From the NCBI RefSeq assembly GCF_017876165.1, contig NZ_JAGINQ010000020.1, positions 1-64,000 of the forward strand: 64,000 nucleotides of DNA, given 5' to 3'. Below are positions 54,424-63,108 of this stretch, piece by piece. Below the pieces are notes generated by a model, which was not told where the DNA came from, ran no database searches, and saw only the letters and a list, made by a program, of their open reading frames with translations. The DNA comes from Azospirillum soli. Its GTDB lineage: Bacteria; Pseudomonadota; Alphaproteobacteria; Azospirillales; Azospirillaceae. A program made the translations under genes and the position numbers. How positions within the stretch are numbered: the first letter of the stretch is position 1; each line of letters opens with the position of its first letter.

Positions 54424-56597
54424 TTCTTGGTGTAGCGTTCGGCGCCGTCCCACTCCGGGCCGGGCGGGTCGGCCAGAAGGTGCAGGCAGCGGTCGATGTA
54501 GAGTTCGGCCAGGGTGCCGTTCGCCATGGTTCCGGCCAGCGCGCGGAAGGCGGCCAGCGCCTCGTCCCAGCGTCGGGCACGGTAGAGGTAATAGGCGTCC
54601 TGCCAGCGCCGGCATTCGTCGAGCAGTTCGGGCGAGGGGGCGAAGAGGCCGCCGTTTTCACCGACTTCCCTGCCGCGCGTACCAACCAGTTCGAACAGCG
54701 GGATCGGCTTGCTCAGGCCCGACGGGGCGGCGAGGTCCACCGGACGGAACAGGAAGCGGTCGCGCACCGCCTGCTCCACCGCGCCGGTGACCAGCAGCTG
54801 CGTGCCATAGTTCTTATTCAGCCCTTCCACGCGCGAGGCCAAGTTTACATGGGTGCCCAGGGCCGTGTACTGCATGCGGTCGGCGGAACCGACGTTGCCA
54901 ACCACCACGTCGCCCGTGTGCAGGCCGAAGCGGGTCGGCATGGGCGCCTCGCCGGCCTGGACGAGGCGCTCGTTCAGGCGTTGGTTGGCGTCGCGGCAGG
55001 CGAGCAGGGCGAGGCAGGCGCGGCCGATGTGGTCCTCGTCCGCCAGCGGGGCGTTCCAGAAGGCCATGATGGCGTCGCCGATGAACTTGTCGACCGTGCC
55101 TCCCTGGGCGTGGATGCAGCCAGTCAGCTCCTGGAAATAGGCGGACAGGCGCAGCATCACCTCTTCCGGCGGCATGCCCTCGCTCGACGCGGTGAAGCCC
55201 TTGATGTCGGTGAAGAGGATGGTCAGCGGCCGGCGCTCCCCGCCCAGTTGGCTGGCCTTGCCGGTGCGGATCATGGAGCGGACGAGATCCTTCGGTACAT
55301 AAGCGCCGAAGCTGGACAGGCCGCCCTTCATGGTGTCCATCGCCTTGGCCAGCTCGTCCACCTCCAGGATGCGGGAGCGGATGTCGAGGGGGCCCTCCAG
55401 CTCGAACCGGCGGATCCGGTCGGTTTCCGCGACGATGGCCTGCAAGGGGCGGGTCAGCCGGTGCGACAGCCAGAGCACCACCAGGATCAGCGCGGCGATC
55501 ACGGCGACGCCGACGAACACCATGTTGGTGGTCGCTCGCGTGATGGGGGCGATGAACTCGTCCACCTCCACCGCCGTGACGACGGTCCAGCCGTTGCCGA
55601 TGTCGTTGGGCACGCGGGCGAAATCGACGATGTACTCCTTGCCGAGCGGGCCGAGCGCCGCGACGAAGCGGTCCTGCCCCTCGCGCTTCCAGCGGGCGAC
55701 GGCGGCGGCGACCACGGGATCGGGGAATTCGGCGGCGGGCGCCAGCTCCGGTCCGCGCAGGCCCGTGTGGACCAGCAGCTCGGGCCGGTTGTGGCAGATG
55801 ACGCGCCCGTTCTCGTCCACCAGGAAGATGGAGCCGGAGCGGCCGATGCGCTTGGCGTCCAGCAGGCGGGCCAGCGCGTCCAGCGACACGTCGGCGCCGA
55901 CGACGCCGATCGGCACGCCGTCGTCGGTCGCCACCCGGTGCGACATGGTCAGGCCCGGCCGCCCGCTGGAGGGGAAGACGAAGGCGTCGGACAGGGTCAC
56001 GCCCGGCTGACGCCACGCAGCGCGGAACCAGGGCTGCGTGCGCGGATCGTAGGTGACCGGCCCGCGATCCACCGCCACCACCTGACCCCAGCGGCGCAGA
56101 TACAGGTAGGAGTCGGCCATCTCGCCCGAGCTGGCGTCGAGCATGCGCAGGCCGAGCTGCGTCTCCGGCGGGGTGATCTCCCCCTTCGGGCCGTAGCGGC
56201 TCTCCCCGGCGTCGAGGCGGGTCAGCTGGAAGAAGGCGCCGTCGCTGGTGAAGCCGATGGACAGCGCCTCCAGCTGCGGCAGATTCACGACGGCGTCGTT
56301 GAAGTAGCGCAGGGATTCGATGCGGCGCAGGCCGTTGCGGTCCACCTTGCCGAACATGGCCGTCGCCTCCGCCACGCGGGCGACGGGGCTGAGCATGCCG
56401 CGAAGATCCTCGACGATCGAGGCCGAGGTGCGCCCGATGGCGTCCGTCGCCACCGCCATGGCGGAGCGGGAGTTCTCCATATGCAGGTAGGCAAGCATGC
56501 CGGCGATCGACGGTACGACGGTCAGCAGGAAGGCCGTGGCGATGCCTACCCGCAGGCGGATCCGCATGCTGCTGCGTCTGGTGTCCGTGCCGGTCAT
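54420..56597 (-). CDS. Cache-HAMP adenylate cyclase, class IIIb type
   Basis: The 725-residue protein has an N-terminal helix (about 16-38), a periplasmic double-Cache sensor (about 45-300; TYDPRTQPWFRAAWRQPG), a second helix (about 325-345), HAMP, and a class III cyclase domain (about 455-640). Metal-binding Asp464 (FTDIKGFT) and Asp508 (FIGDAIMAF), adenine Lys504 and the Asn/Arg of VNLASR are present, so cAMP synthesis is expected. The residue normally Asp in the substrate pair is Thr582 (LGTHVNL), the class IIIb feature associated with bicarbonate/CO2 response. A TPR-like tail follows. It overlaps both neighbours by 4 bp. Confidence 0.92.
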   Translation of the reverse strand: MTGTDTRRSSMRIRLRVGIATAFLLTVVPSIAGMLAYLHMENSRSAMAVATDAIGRTSASIVEDLRGMLSPVARVAEATAMFGKVDRNGLRRIESLRYFNDAVVNLPQLEALSIGFTSDGAFFQLTRLDAGESRYGPKGEITPPETQLGLRMLDASSGEMADSYLYLRRWGQVVAVDRGPVTYDPRTQPWFRAAWRQPGVTLSDAFVFPSSGRPGLTMSHRVATDDGVPIGVVGADVSLDALARLLDAKRIGRSGSIFLVDENGRVICHNRPELLVHTGLRGPELAPAAEFPDPVVAAAVARWKREGQDRFVAALGPLGKEYIVDFARVPNDIGNGWTVVTAVEVDEFIAPITRATTNMVFVGVAVIAALILVVLWLSHRLTRPLQAIVAETDRIRRFELEGPLDIRSRILEVDELAKAMDTMKGGLSSFGAYVPKDLVRSMIRTGKASQLGGERRPLTILFTDIKGFTASSEGMPPEEVMLRLSAYFQELTGCIHAQGGTVDKFIGDAIMAFWNAPLADEDHIGRACLALLACRDANQRLNERLVQAGEAPMPTRFGLHTGDVVVGNVGSADRMQYTALGTHVNLASRVEGLNKNYGTQLLVTGAVEQAVRDRFLFRPVDLAAPSGLSKPIPLFELVGTRGREVGENGGLFAPSPELLDECRRWQDAYYLYRARRWDEALAAFRALAGTMANGTLAELYIDRCLHLLADPPGPEWDGAERYTKK

Positions 56598-57172
56598 GGG
56601 AAGGCGTGCTCGCGGTGGTGGGCGTCGGCGGTGACGGGAAAATCCTGACGGAACAGGTAGCGGTCGTGGCCGTCGTACTTCGGCCCGACCTTGACGATGC
56701 GGAGGCCGGCGGACAGGAAGCTGCGCACGCTCGCCGCGTTCTCCACGCGGGCGGTGGCGAACCAGTGGCGCACGCGCGGCGGCGGCAGGACGGCCTCCAG
56801 CGTCGCCGCCATCAGGCGCCGTTGCAGGCCGTGGCCGCGCAGGTCCGGGCGGACGATCACGGCGGTCCAGTGCGCCACATGGTCCAGCGCCTCCTCCGGC
56901 AGGCCGTCGTCGCGGCCGAGATTGTCCGGGGAGCGGCCGGGAAGCAGGATGGCGAAGAAGGCGGCGAGGCGGCCCTGCACCTCCGCCCCGACGATGCGAC
57001 CGCCCTGGTCGGTCAGCATGTGATCGACCTCCGCAGGCGAGATCGGGAACATCAGGTCGCCGATCCCCTCCTCCTGCAAGGCCAGCACGGCGTGGCGCGC
57101 GGCGGGGCCGAGCGTGCCGATGTGGCAGGGCCGGCCGCCGATGACGGTCTCGGTGACGGGATTGCGGATCAT
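56594..57172 (-). CDS. GNAT family N-acetyltransferase
   Basis: The 192-residue protein has the GNAT fold; the acetyl-CoA loop is VRPDLRGHGLQRRLM (about 113-127), matching R/Q-x-x-G-x-G/A, and FATARVENAASVRSFLSAGL is the typical C-terminal motif. The substrate is unknown, perhaps an amino acid or antibiotic amine. It lies inside the sensor operon between the sensor-MFS and cyclase genes with 4-bp overlaps on both sides, so it is an integral part of it. Confidence 0.87.
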   Translation of the reverse strand: MIRNPVTETVIGGRPCHIGTLGPAARHAVLALQEEGIGDLMFPISPAEVDHMLTDQGGRIVGAEVQGRLAAFFAILLPGRSPDNLGRDDGLPEEALDHVAHWTAVIVRPDLRGHGLQRRLMAATLEAVLPPPRVRHWFATARVENAASVRSFLSAGLRIVKVGPKYDGHDRYLFRQDFPVTADAHHREHAFP

Positions 57173-59568
57173 GAGGCCACCGCCGGCGCCGGGCGGCGCA
57201 CCGTGAAAAGGGCCATGGCTGTGAAGGCGGCAAGGCTGAGGATCAGGCCGGTTCCCAATATGCCGACGCCCGCGACGCTGACCGCGGCGGCGGCGCTGAA
57301 CAGCATCGGGCCAACCACCTGCCCGATTTTGCGGGCGTTCAGGTGCCAGGCGCGCACCGCCGCGCGGCTGTCCGCCGCCTCGCCGACCAGGGTTTCGGCA
57401 TACTGCTGCTGCGAAGCGAGGCCGAAGCTGTCGCCGACGCCGATCAGGAACACGGCGAGGAAGGCGACCAGCAGGCTGGCCTGCACGCCGAACAGGATCA
57501 GCGCCCCGGCGATCAGCAGGCCCGATCCCAGCACCGCCAGCCACGGCGCCACATGGGTGCGGGCGAGCCGGGCCAGGACGGGGCCGAGGAAGACGATGCA
57601 CATCCCGTTCAGCAGGAAGGCCCGCCCGATGGTGGACGGCGACACCCCCAGCCCCGAGGCGAAGAGCGGGAAGAAGTAGGGCAGGAACATGCTGCAGGCC
57701 GAGGTCGGGATCGAGATCAGCAGCAGGAAGGCGACCACGGACGGGCGCCACACGCCGGGACCCCTGGCCTTTGCGGGCATAGGTGTCAGGGCTGGGATGG
57801 GGGCGGGGCGGGTCTTCACGGAGGCGGGCACGAACAGCCACGCCTGGGCGATGCCGGCGGCCAGGATGGCGCCCGCGATCAGGAAGACCGGTGGATAGCC
57901 GATGCGGCCCGCCAGCAGTGCGCCGACCACCGCGCCGCAGTTCACCCCGGCGTACATGCCGGCGAACATCTGGGGATAGGCGGCGGTGCGGCTTTCCGGG
58001 TCGCGCAGCCGGTCGATCAGGCCGTAGAGCGCGGCGAGGGTCCCCATCACGCCGAGGCCGACGAGGCCGCGCGCCAGCACGAAGGCCAGCGGCTCCCCGG
58101 CCCAGGCCGACAGCGCCATGCCCGCCCCAGCCAGCCCGAAGCCGGCCAGCGCCAACGGCACCCAGCCGGCCGCGCGCACCAGCCGCCCGGCGATCAGCAG
58201 CATGACGGCCCCGCACAGCATCTCCATGGAAATGGGCGCGGCGGCGGCCTGCATCGGTGTCAGGCCGAACAACCCCTCGGAGAAGGTGCCCATGACCAAC
58301 GGCACGAAGGACACCGGCAGGAAGGCGCCGAGGTAGAGCAGGAAGGTGGTGAAGCGCATCGCCGCGACGGCGGAGCCTTCGCCGGCGGCCTCCGTCGCCC
58401 GACCGGCGGAAAAGGTCGCGGTGAAGGCGTAGAACTCGAACATGAACATCAGCGACGTGACCAGGATCGTCGCCATGTCCAGCACGATCTCGCGCAGCTG
58501 TGCGGTGATGTGCTCCCCGGCGATGGTGATGGTCAGGGCCGGTGCCCGGCCGGACGGGTCGGCGGGCAACGGGTGGCTGATGTCGAAGTCCCGCCCTTCG
58601 GCCAGGGTGGGATTCTGTGGCGGCTCGGGCGGTGCGCCGGTGGTGTCGAGCGTCAGCGTGCGGATGTGCGGTACGGTCGCGGCGATCTGGGCGAAATAGG
58701 CGTCGAGCCCACTCAGCGACCGGTAGCTCGCGCCTCGACTCAGCGCGGTTTCGAAATCGCCGTGCACGATGTCGCCGACGACCTTGGTGGAGACCTCCGC
58801 CGTTTCGATGTAGGCGGCGGTGAAATGCTGGTAGCTGAGCACGCCCGCGAGGATCTGGGCCGTCGCCAGCACGCCCAGCGTCAGCCGGCGGCGCCGCTTG
58901 TCGGTGGCGGCGGGGCCGCGCCCCCACAGCCCGGCGGCCAGCAGGAAGCCGCCGAAGAGCAGGACGGACGCGCCGCCGAGCGCGGCGAGGGCGGTGACGA
59001 TGCGTTCCTGAAAGCGGGCGACCTGACCGTCCACCACCGCCTTGTCGGAGATGATGACGAGGTGACCGGCCAGCGTGCCGGAGCCGGGCTGGCGGATCGC
59101 CATGTGCAGCCGGTACTTGCCGCCGTCCACATCGTAGGAAACGTGGATGGGACGCTTCGCCAGCTCCGCCGCCGCGCGGCGGCGTTCCGCTTCGGGCAGA
59201 GTTTGGGCTGAGTTGGCTTGGGGAGTTTTGAGGTCGGAATAGAGGATGCGGCCGTCGGCGCGGGCGAGTTGGACGCCGTCTGCCTCCGGCAGGTGGGTGC
59301 GGACCTGAGCCAGGATCTTCTCTATGCCGTAGAAGTCCTCCAGCACCTTGCCGTAGGCCAGCGCGTGCTCGACGCTGCGGGCCGCCTTGCCTCCGGCGAC
59401 CGAGAAGCTGGACATCAGGGCGTTGGCGTAGCTCTGCCGGAAGGAGCCGATGTTGATGCCCGCGCTGAAACCCAGCGTCAGGACGACCAGCGCCACCGAC
59501 AGCAGAAAGGCCGGCCACAGGCCGCGCCGGTCTGGGTTCGGGGAAACAGGCTGGTTGCTGGTCGGCAT
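57169..59568 (-). CDS. MFS transporter with two N-terminal periplasmic sensor segments
   Basis: The 799-residue protein begins with a helix (18-38), a periplasmic Cache/PDC-like domain (40-188, with DGRILYSDLKTP), a helix pair (190-213, 229-247), a second periplasmic domain (250-362) and then a 12-helix major facilitator core (365-795) in which the signature RDPESRTAAYPQMFAGMYAG is present. Ordinary MFS carriers are about 400 residues, so this is a sensor-transporter fusion. The same sensor-hairpin-domain layout recurs in the channel protein of this operon. The carried substrate is unknown. Confidence 0.88.
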   Translation of the reverse strand: MPTSNQPVSPNPDRRGLWPAFLLSVALVVLTLGFSAGINIGSFRQSYANALMSSFSVAGGKAARSVEHALAYGKVLEDFYGIEKILAQVRTHLPEADGVQLARADGRILYSDLKTPQANSAQTLPEAERRRAAAELAKRPIHVSYDVDGGKYRLHMAIRQPGSGTLAGHLVIISDKAVVDGQVARFQERIVTALAALGGASVLLFGGFLLAAGLWGRGPAATDKRRRRLTLGVLATAQILAGVLSYQHFTAAYIETAEVSTKVVGDIVHGDFETALSRGASYRSLSGLDAYFAQIAATVPHIRTLTLDTTGAPPEPPQNPTLAEGRDFDISHPLPADPSGRAPALTITIAGEHITAQLREIVLDMATILVTSLMFMFEFYAFTATFSAGRATEAAGEGSAVAAMRFTTFLLYLGAFLPVSFVPLVMGTFSEGLFGLTPMQAAAAPISMEMLCGAVMLLIAGRLVRAAGWVPLALAGFGLAGAGMALSAWAGEPLAFVLARGLVGLGVMGTLAALYGLIDRLRDPESRTAAYPQMFAGMYAGVNCGAVVGALLAGRIGYPPVFLIAGAILAAGIAQAWLFVPASVKTRPAPIPALTPMPAKARGPGVWRPSVVAFLLLISIPTSACSMFLPYFFPLFASGLGVSPSTIGRAFLLNGMCIVFLGPVLARLARTHVAPWLAVLGSGLLIAGALILFGVQASLLVAFLAVFLIGVGDSFGLASQQQYAETLVGEAADSRAAVRAWHLNARKIGQVVGPMLFSAAAAVSVAGVGILGTGLILSLAAFTAMALFTVRRPAPAVAS

Positions 59569-59571
59569 GGC

Positions 59572-60711
59572 TCAGGTTCCCCCGAAGACGGTGTCGGCGG
59601 CGAGCAGGGCGTCGAAGGGGATGCGGTGGCCGATGGTCTCCGCCGTCGCGATGTTCCAGGCGATGGTCGGCGTGTCGAAATAGACCTGGGGCAGGCCGCG
59701 CAGGCGTTCGCCGCCGAACAGGCGGGCGATGGTGCCGGCGCCGAACTGCCCGATGCCGGCGAAGTCGGCGCGGGCGACGCTCATCAGCGCGCCGCGCTCC
59801 ACTTCCTCCGGCCCAAGCTGCGAGAAGGTCGGGATGCGGCGGTCGAGGAAGGGCTGGACGAGGGGACGGAACCGGTCCAGCTCCCACCGGCCGTAGGTGA
59901 TGTACATGGCGTCCACCTCACCCGACAGCTCCGTCCAGGCGGTGCCCAGGTCGGCGTAGTAGCGGGGGAAGTCGGCCTCGTCCGCCGGGGGGCGGACATG
60001 GCGGCGCACCAGCGCGAAGCCCAGCCGCTCGGCCATGGCCTCGATGTCGGACAGCGAGGCGATGGCGCGGCCGACCGTGGAATCATCGTAGGCGACGCCG
60101 AGGCGCTGGAAGCGGAAGGTGTCGTGGAAGATGCGCAGCTGGCGGTGGAAGCGCGTCAGATCCAGATGCGCCCAGACATGCTCGCGCCCCGGATCGCTCT
60201 CCGACGCCACGATCTTCGCCGCGACGGGGTTGGTGGAGGAGAAGACCAGCGTCGGGACGGTGTGCGTGTCGGTGGCGAGCTTGGTGCCGGCGATGGTGCC
60301 CATGACGATCATCAGGTCGATGTCCCGGGCGGTGGCGAGGCGGTTCAGCGCCTCGTCCGGCGCGTTGCGGTCGAGGCGCGGGTAGTAGGCGTCCGCGACG
60401 AACTCGACGTGCGGGCCGAGGTCGCGTCCCGCCAGCCAGCGCCAGAGGTCGGCGCTGTCCCACTGGCCGGGGGTGTAGGGGGCGTCGGCGACGCCGGACA
60501 GCCAGCCCATGCGGCCGAGCGCCAGGGCAACGCCGTGCAGCGTGGCGACGTAGTTGCCGAACGGCATGCTCTCGGCATAGCCGATGCGCCATTTGCGGCC
60601 GCCGTTAGGGCGCGGGGCGGGGATGGTGGCGGCGAGCGTGGCGCGTGGGTTGGCCGCGACGGCGGCGAGCGAGGCGGTGCCGGTGAGAAACGTGCGGCGG
60701 GTGAGGGGCAC
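59572..60711 (-). CDS. ABC transporter substrate-binding protein (PF04392 type), Tat-exported, orphan
   Basis: The 379-residue protein starts with a twin-arginine signal (MPLTRRTFLTGTASLAAVAA) and has the two-lobe fold of the TrpX/ABC_sub_bind family; IVMGTIAGTKLATDT and IPTFSQLGPEEVERGALMS are family-like. GTG at 60711 is chosen because GGAGG precedes it by seven bases; a longer reading from 60792 would translate a REP-like hairpin. No ABC permease or ATPase is encoded in the operon. It is separated from the sensor-MFS start by only 3 bp, so it may present its ligand to that sensor domain. Confidence 0.88.
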   Translation of the reverse strand: MPLTRRTFLTGTASLAAVAANPRATLAATIPAPRPNGGRKWRIGYAESMPFGNYVATLHGVALALGRMGWLSGVADAPYTPGQWDSADLWRWLAGRDLGPHVEFVADAYYPRLDRNAPDEALNRLATARDIDLMIVMGTIAGTKLATDTHTVPTLVFSSTNPVAAKIVASESDPGREHVWAHLDLTRFHRQLRIFHDTFRFQRLGVAYDDSTVGRAIASLSDIEAMAERLGFALVRRHVRPPADEADFPRYYADLGTAWTELSGEVDAMYITYGRWELDRFRPLVQPFLDRRIPTFSQLGPEEVERGALMSVARADFAGIGQFGAGTIARLFGGERLRGLPQVYFDTPTIAWNIATAETIGHRIPFDALLAADTVFGGT

Positions 60712-60730
60712 GGGCGGCCCTCCGGGACAC

Positions 60731-60751
60731 CCTCTCCCTAGGGGGGAGAGG
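60731..60751. repeat. Hairpin between alr and the binding-protein gene
   Basis: CCTCTCCC (60731-60738) and GGGAGAGG (60744-60751) form a short stem with a 5-base loop, in the 88-bp gap between the alanine racemase stop and the binding-protein start. The core is shared with the repeats at 6544 and 6722. It may adjust the amounts of upstream and downstream products. Confidence 0.7.
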
Positions 60752-60799
60752 TCTAAGGTCGTTGAGCCCGGAGCGGTCGCCTTCTTCACCATCGTCGGG

Positions 60800-61963
60800 T
60801 CACTCCGCCGGGATCGCGAGGGGAGCGACGGCTGGGGTCGGGATGGCGTTGTACTCGCGCGCCACGCGGGGGCCGAGCATCAGGATCGCCGAGGCCCGCA
60901 GACCGCAGGCGGAGGCCACCTCCTCCACCGTCAGGATCTCGCCGCCCTGGCAGCCGATCAAGATCGCCTCGTCGCCCGCCTCGACCTCGGGTAGGGCGGA
61001 GACGTCGGCGAGCAGGGCGCTCATGAAGGGATCGCCCACCAGCGGGACGCGGCGGCCCCGCAGCAGGATCGCACCGTTGTGGTAGGCGTGCAGGAAGGCC
61101 CCATCGGAAAAGCCGAAGGCGACCAGGGCCGCGCGCATGGGCGATGGCGCCGCCACGCCGGCCCGGTAGCCGAGACGGGCGCCGGGCGGCAGATCCATGA
61201 CGCGGACCACCCGCGCCGTCACCTCCATCACCGGGACGAAGGGGTCCGGACCGGTCTCGACCATGTGGATGCCGTACAGCAGCGAGCCCAGCCGAACCAT
61301 GTCGTAGGTGGCCTGCGGTGCCCGCATCACGCCGGGGCTGCTGAGCGCGTGGACCAGCGGCGGGCGCAGGCCGTGTGCCGTCGCCTCCGCCACCACGCGG
61401 TCGAACAGGGCGAGTTCGGCCGTGATGTCGGCGGGCGAGCCGGAATAGGGGGAGGCTAGGTGGGTGAACAGCCCCTCCACCCGCAACCCGTCGAGCAGAC
61501 GGAGTTGGGCCAGCAGTTCCACGGCGTCGTCCGGCGCGGCGCCGAGGCCGGCCAGCCCTGTGTCGATCCGCACATGGACGGGCACCCGGCGGTTGAGGGC
61601 GCGGGCGCATGTCGAGAGCGGTAGAGCCTCGGCGAGCGAGGTGACGGTGGCGGTCAGGCCCGACTGGACCAGGTCCGATACCTCGTCCTCCATGGGCGGG
61701 TCGAGCGCCAGGATGGGCAGGCGGATGCCGGTCCGCCGCAAGGCCATACCTTCCCCGGTGCCGGCAACGACGAGGCCGTCCGCTCCGGCGCGTTCCAGCG
61801 TCCGGGCGACGGCCATGGCCCCGTGGCCGTAGCCGTCGGCCTTGACCACGGCCCAGACGCGGACCCCCGGCGCCAGAAGACGCCGGGCCGCCGTCAGGTT
61901 GTCGCGCAGCCGATCCAGGTGGATCACCGCCCGCTGGGGCGGCGTCCGGTCCCTATGAGGCAT
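60800..61963 (-). CDS. alr: Alanine racemase
   Basis: The 387-residue enzyme has the PLP-lysine motif VVKADGYGHG (about 39-48), the barrel motifs and RLGSLLYGIHMV, a tyrosine in RLGYRAGV as the candidate second base, and GFSDGAFLHA near the end. It should interconvert L- and D-alanine or related amino acids. It lies within an operon of periplasmic binding proteins and sensors rather than with cell-wall genes, so it may supply or destroy a D-amino acid signal. Stop of the patatin gene and start of alr overlap. Confidence 0.93.
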   Translation of the reverse strand: MPHRDRTPPQRAVIHLDRLRDNLTAARRLLAPGVRVWAVVKADGYGHGAMAVARTLERAGADGLVVAGTGEGMALRRTGIRLPILALDPPMEDEVSDLVQSGLTATVTSLAEALPLSTCARALNRRVPVHVRIDTGLAGLGAAPDDAVELLAQLRLLDGLRVEGLFTHLASPYSGSPADITAELALFDRVVAEATAHGLRPPLVHALSSPGVMRAPQATYDMVRLGSLLYGIHMVETGPDPFVPVMEVTARVVRVMDLPPGARLGYRAGVAAPSPMRAALVAFGFSDGAFLHAYHNGAILLRGRRVPLVGDPFMSALLADVSALPEVEAGDEAILIGCQGGEILTVEEVASACGLRASAILMLGPRVAREYNAIPTPAVAPLAIPAE

Positions 61964-63108
61964 CAGAAGAACTTCTCGCGGATCTCGGTCGAGGAACGGT
62001 CACCGATCTTGTCGAAGTGCAGCTCCAGGAAACGGGCGGCCTTGCGCCGGCCGAGCTGGAACAGGAAGGTCAGGAATTCCCAGTCCGGGTTCAGCTTGGA
62101 CGAGACACTGAACTGCGACAGCTCCTGCTCGGCGTCGATGGTGTGGATGTTCATCCGCGAGAACTTGTCGGGGTCCAGCTCGCCCTTGTCCAGAAGGTCG
62201 GTCACGAACTGGATCGTCCGCATCTCGCGCATTAGGCTGGAGTTGAAGGACAGCGTGTTGATGCGGTCGAGGATGGCGCGCGCCGTGCGCGGCACGTCGG
62301 GAATGTTGATCGGGTTGATCTGCACGACCAGGATGTCGTTGCAGCCGCCGGCGTATATCAGCGGGAAGATCGGCGGGTTGCCGATGTAGCCGCCGTCCCA
62401 GAAATACTCCCCGTCGATTTCCACCGCCTGGAACAGGAAGGGCAGGCAGGCCGACGCCATCACGGCGTCCGGGGTGATCTCGTGGTGCTCGAAGACGCGC
62501 AGGCGGCCGTTCAGCACGTTGGTGGCGCAGACGAACAGCTTCACCTGGTCCTGCGCCTTGCGCAGCGCCTCGAAATCCACCACGTCGGCGATGATGTCGC
62601 GCAGCGGGTTGACGTTGGACGGGTTCAGCTCGTACGGGGACATCACGCGTGAGAGGGTGTCGTACCACGCCCACAGCGGCGAGAAGTCCATGTTGCCCCG
62701 GCTGACCAGCCGGTCGATCGGGGTCGGCTGGAGCGGGCCGTTCTTGCCGGCGTCCGACGCCTTCTTCCAGAAGTTGTGCAGCAGGCGCCGCGCCTCCGGC
62801 CGGCCGCCGGCGATCAGGCCCGCCGCCGCGACGGTGGCGTTCATGGCGCCGGCGCTGGTGCCGATCAGCCCTTCCACCTCGATCCGGTCATCCTCCAGCA
62901 AGCGGTCGAGCACGCCCCAGGTGAAGGCGCCGTGCGCGCCGCCGCCCTGAAGCGCCAGCTTCAGCTTCTTCACGGTCTGCTTGCCCTCCGCCTTGGGGGC
63001 GGCCGGGGTTTTCGGTGCCGGGACCTTGGCGGCGTCCTTGATGGCGGGCGCGTCGGCAAGGGCGAGATCGCCGTCTTCCAGGTCGGGAGTGCGGGTGGTC
63101 GTGGCCAT
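61963..63108 (-). CDS. Patatin-like phospholipase
   Basis: The 381-residue protein has a 45-residue Ala/Pro/Lys-rich leader and then the patatin fold: LQGGGAHGAF (oxyanion loop, about 53-62), nucleophile elbow GTSAGAMNA (about 83-91), and the second catalytic residue in DGGYIGNPP (about 238-246). Both members of the Ser-Asp dyad are intact, so it should hydrolyse phospholipid or acyl esters. It is the first gene of the long minus-strand operon and overlaps alr by one base. Its role in the sensor system is unknown. Confidence 0.9.
   Translation of the reverse strand: MATTTRTPDLEDGDLALADAPAIKDAAKVPAPKTPAAPKAEGKQTVKKLKLALQGGGAHGAFTWGVLDRLLEDDRIEVEGLIGTSAGAMNATVAAAGLIAGGRPEARRLLHNFWKKASDAGKNGPLQPTPIDRLVSRGNMDFSPLWAWYDTLSRVMSPYELNPSNVNPLRDIIADVVDFEALRKAQDQVKLFVCATNVLNGRLRVFEHHEITPDAVMASACLPFLFQAVEIDGEYFWDGGYIGNPPIFPLIYAGGCNDILVVQINPINIPDVPRTARAILDRINTLSFNSSLMREMRTIQFVTDLLDKGELDPDKFSRMNIHTIDAEQELSQFSVSSKLNPDWEFLTFLFQLGRRKAARFLELHFDKIGDRSSTEIREKFF

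Noticed and set aside
60712-60792. A 27-residue N-terminal extension of the Tat-exported binding protein
   Set aside because: It would translate the REP-like hairpin and bury the twin-arginine signal; GTG at 60711 has a better GGAGG site. Not excluded completely.
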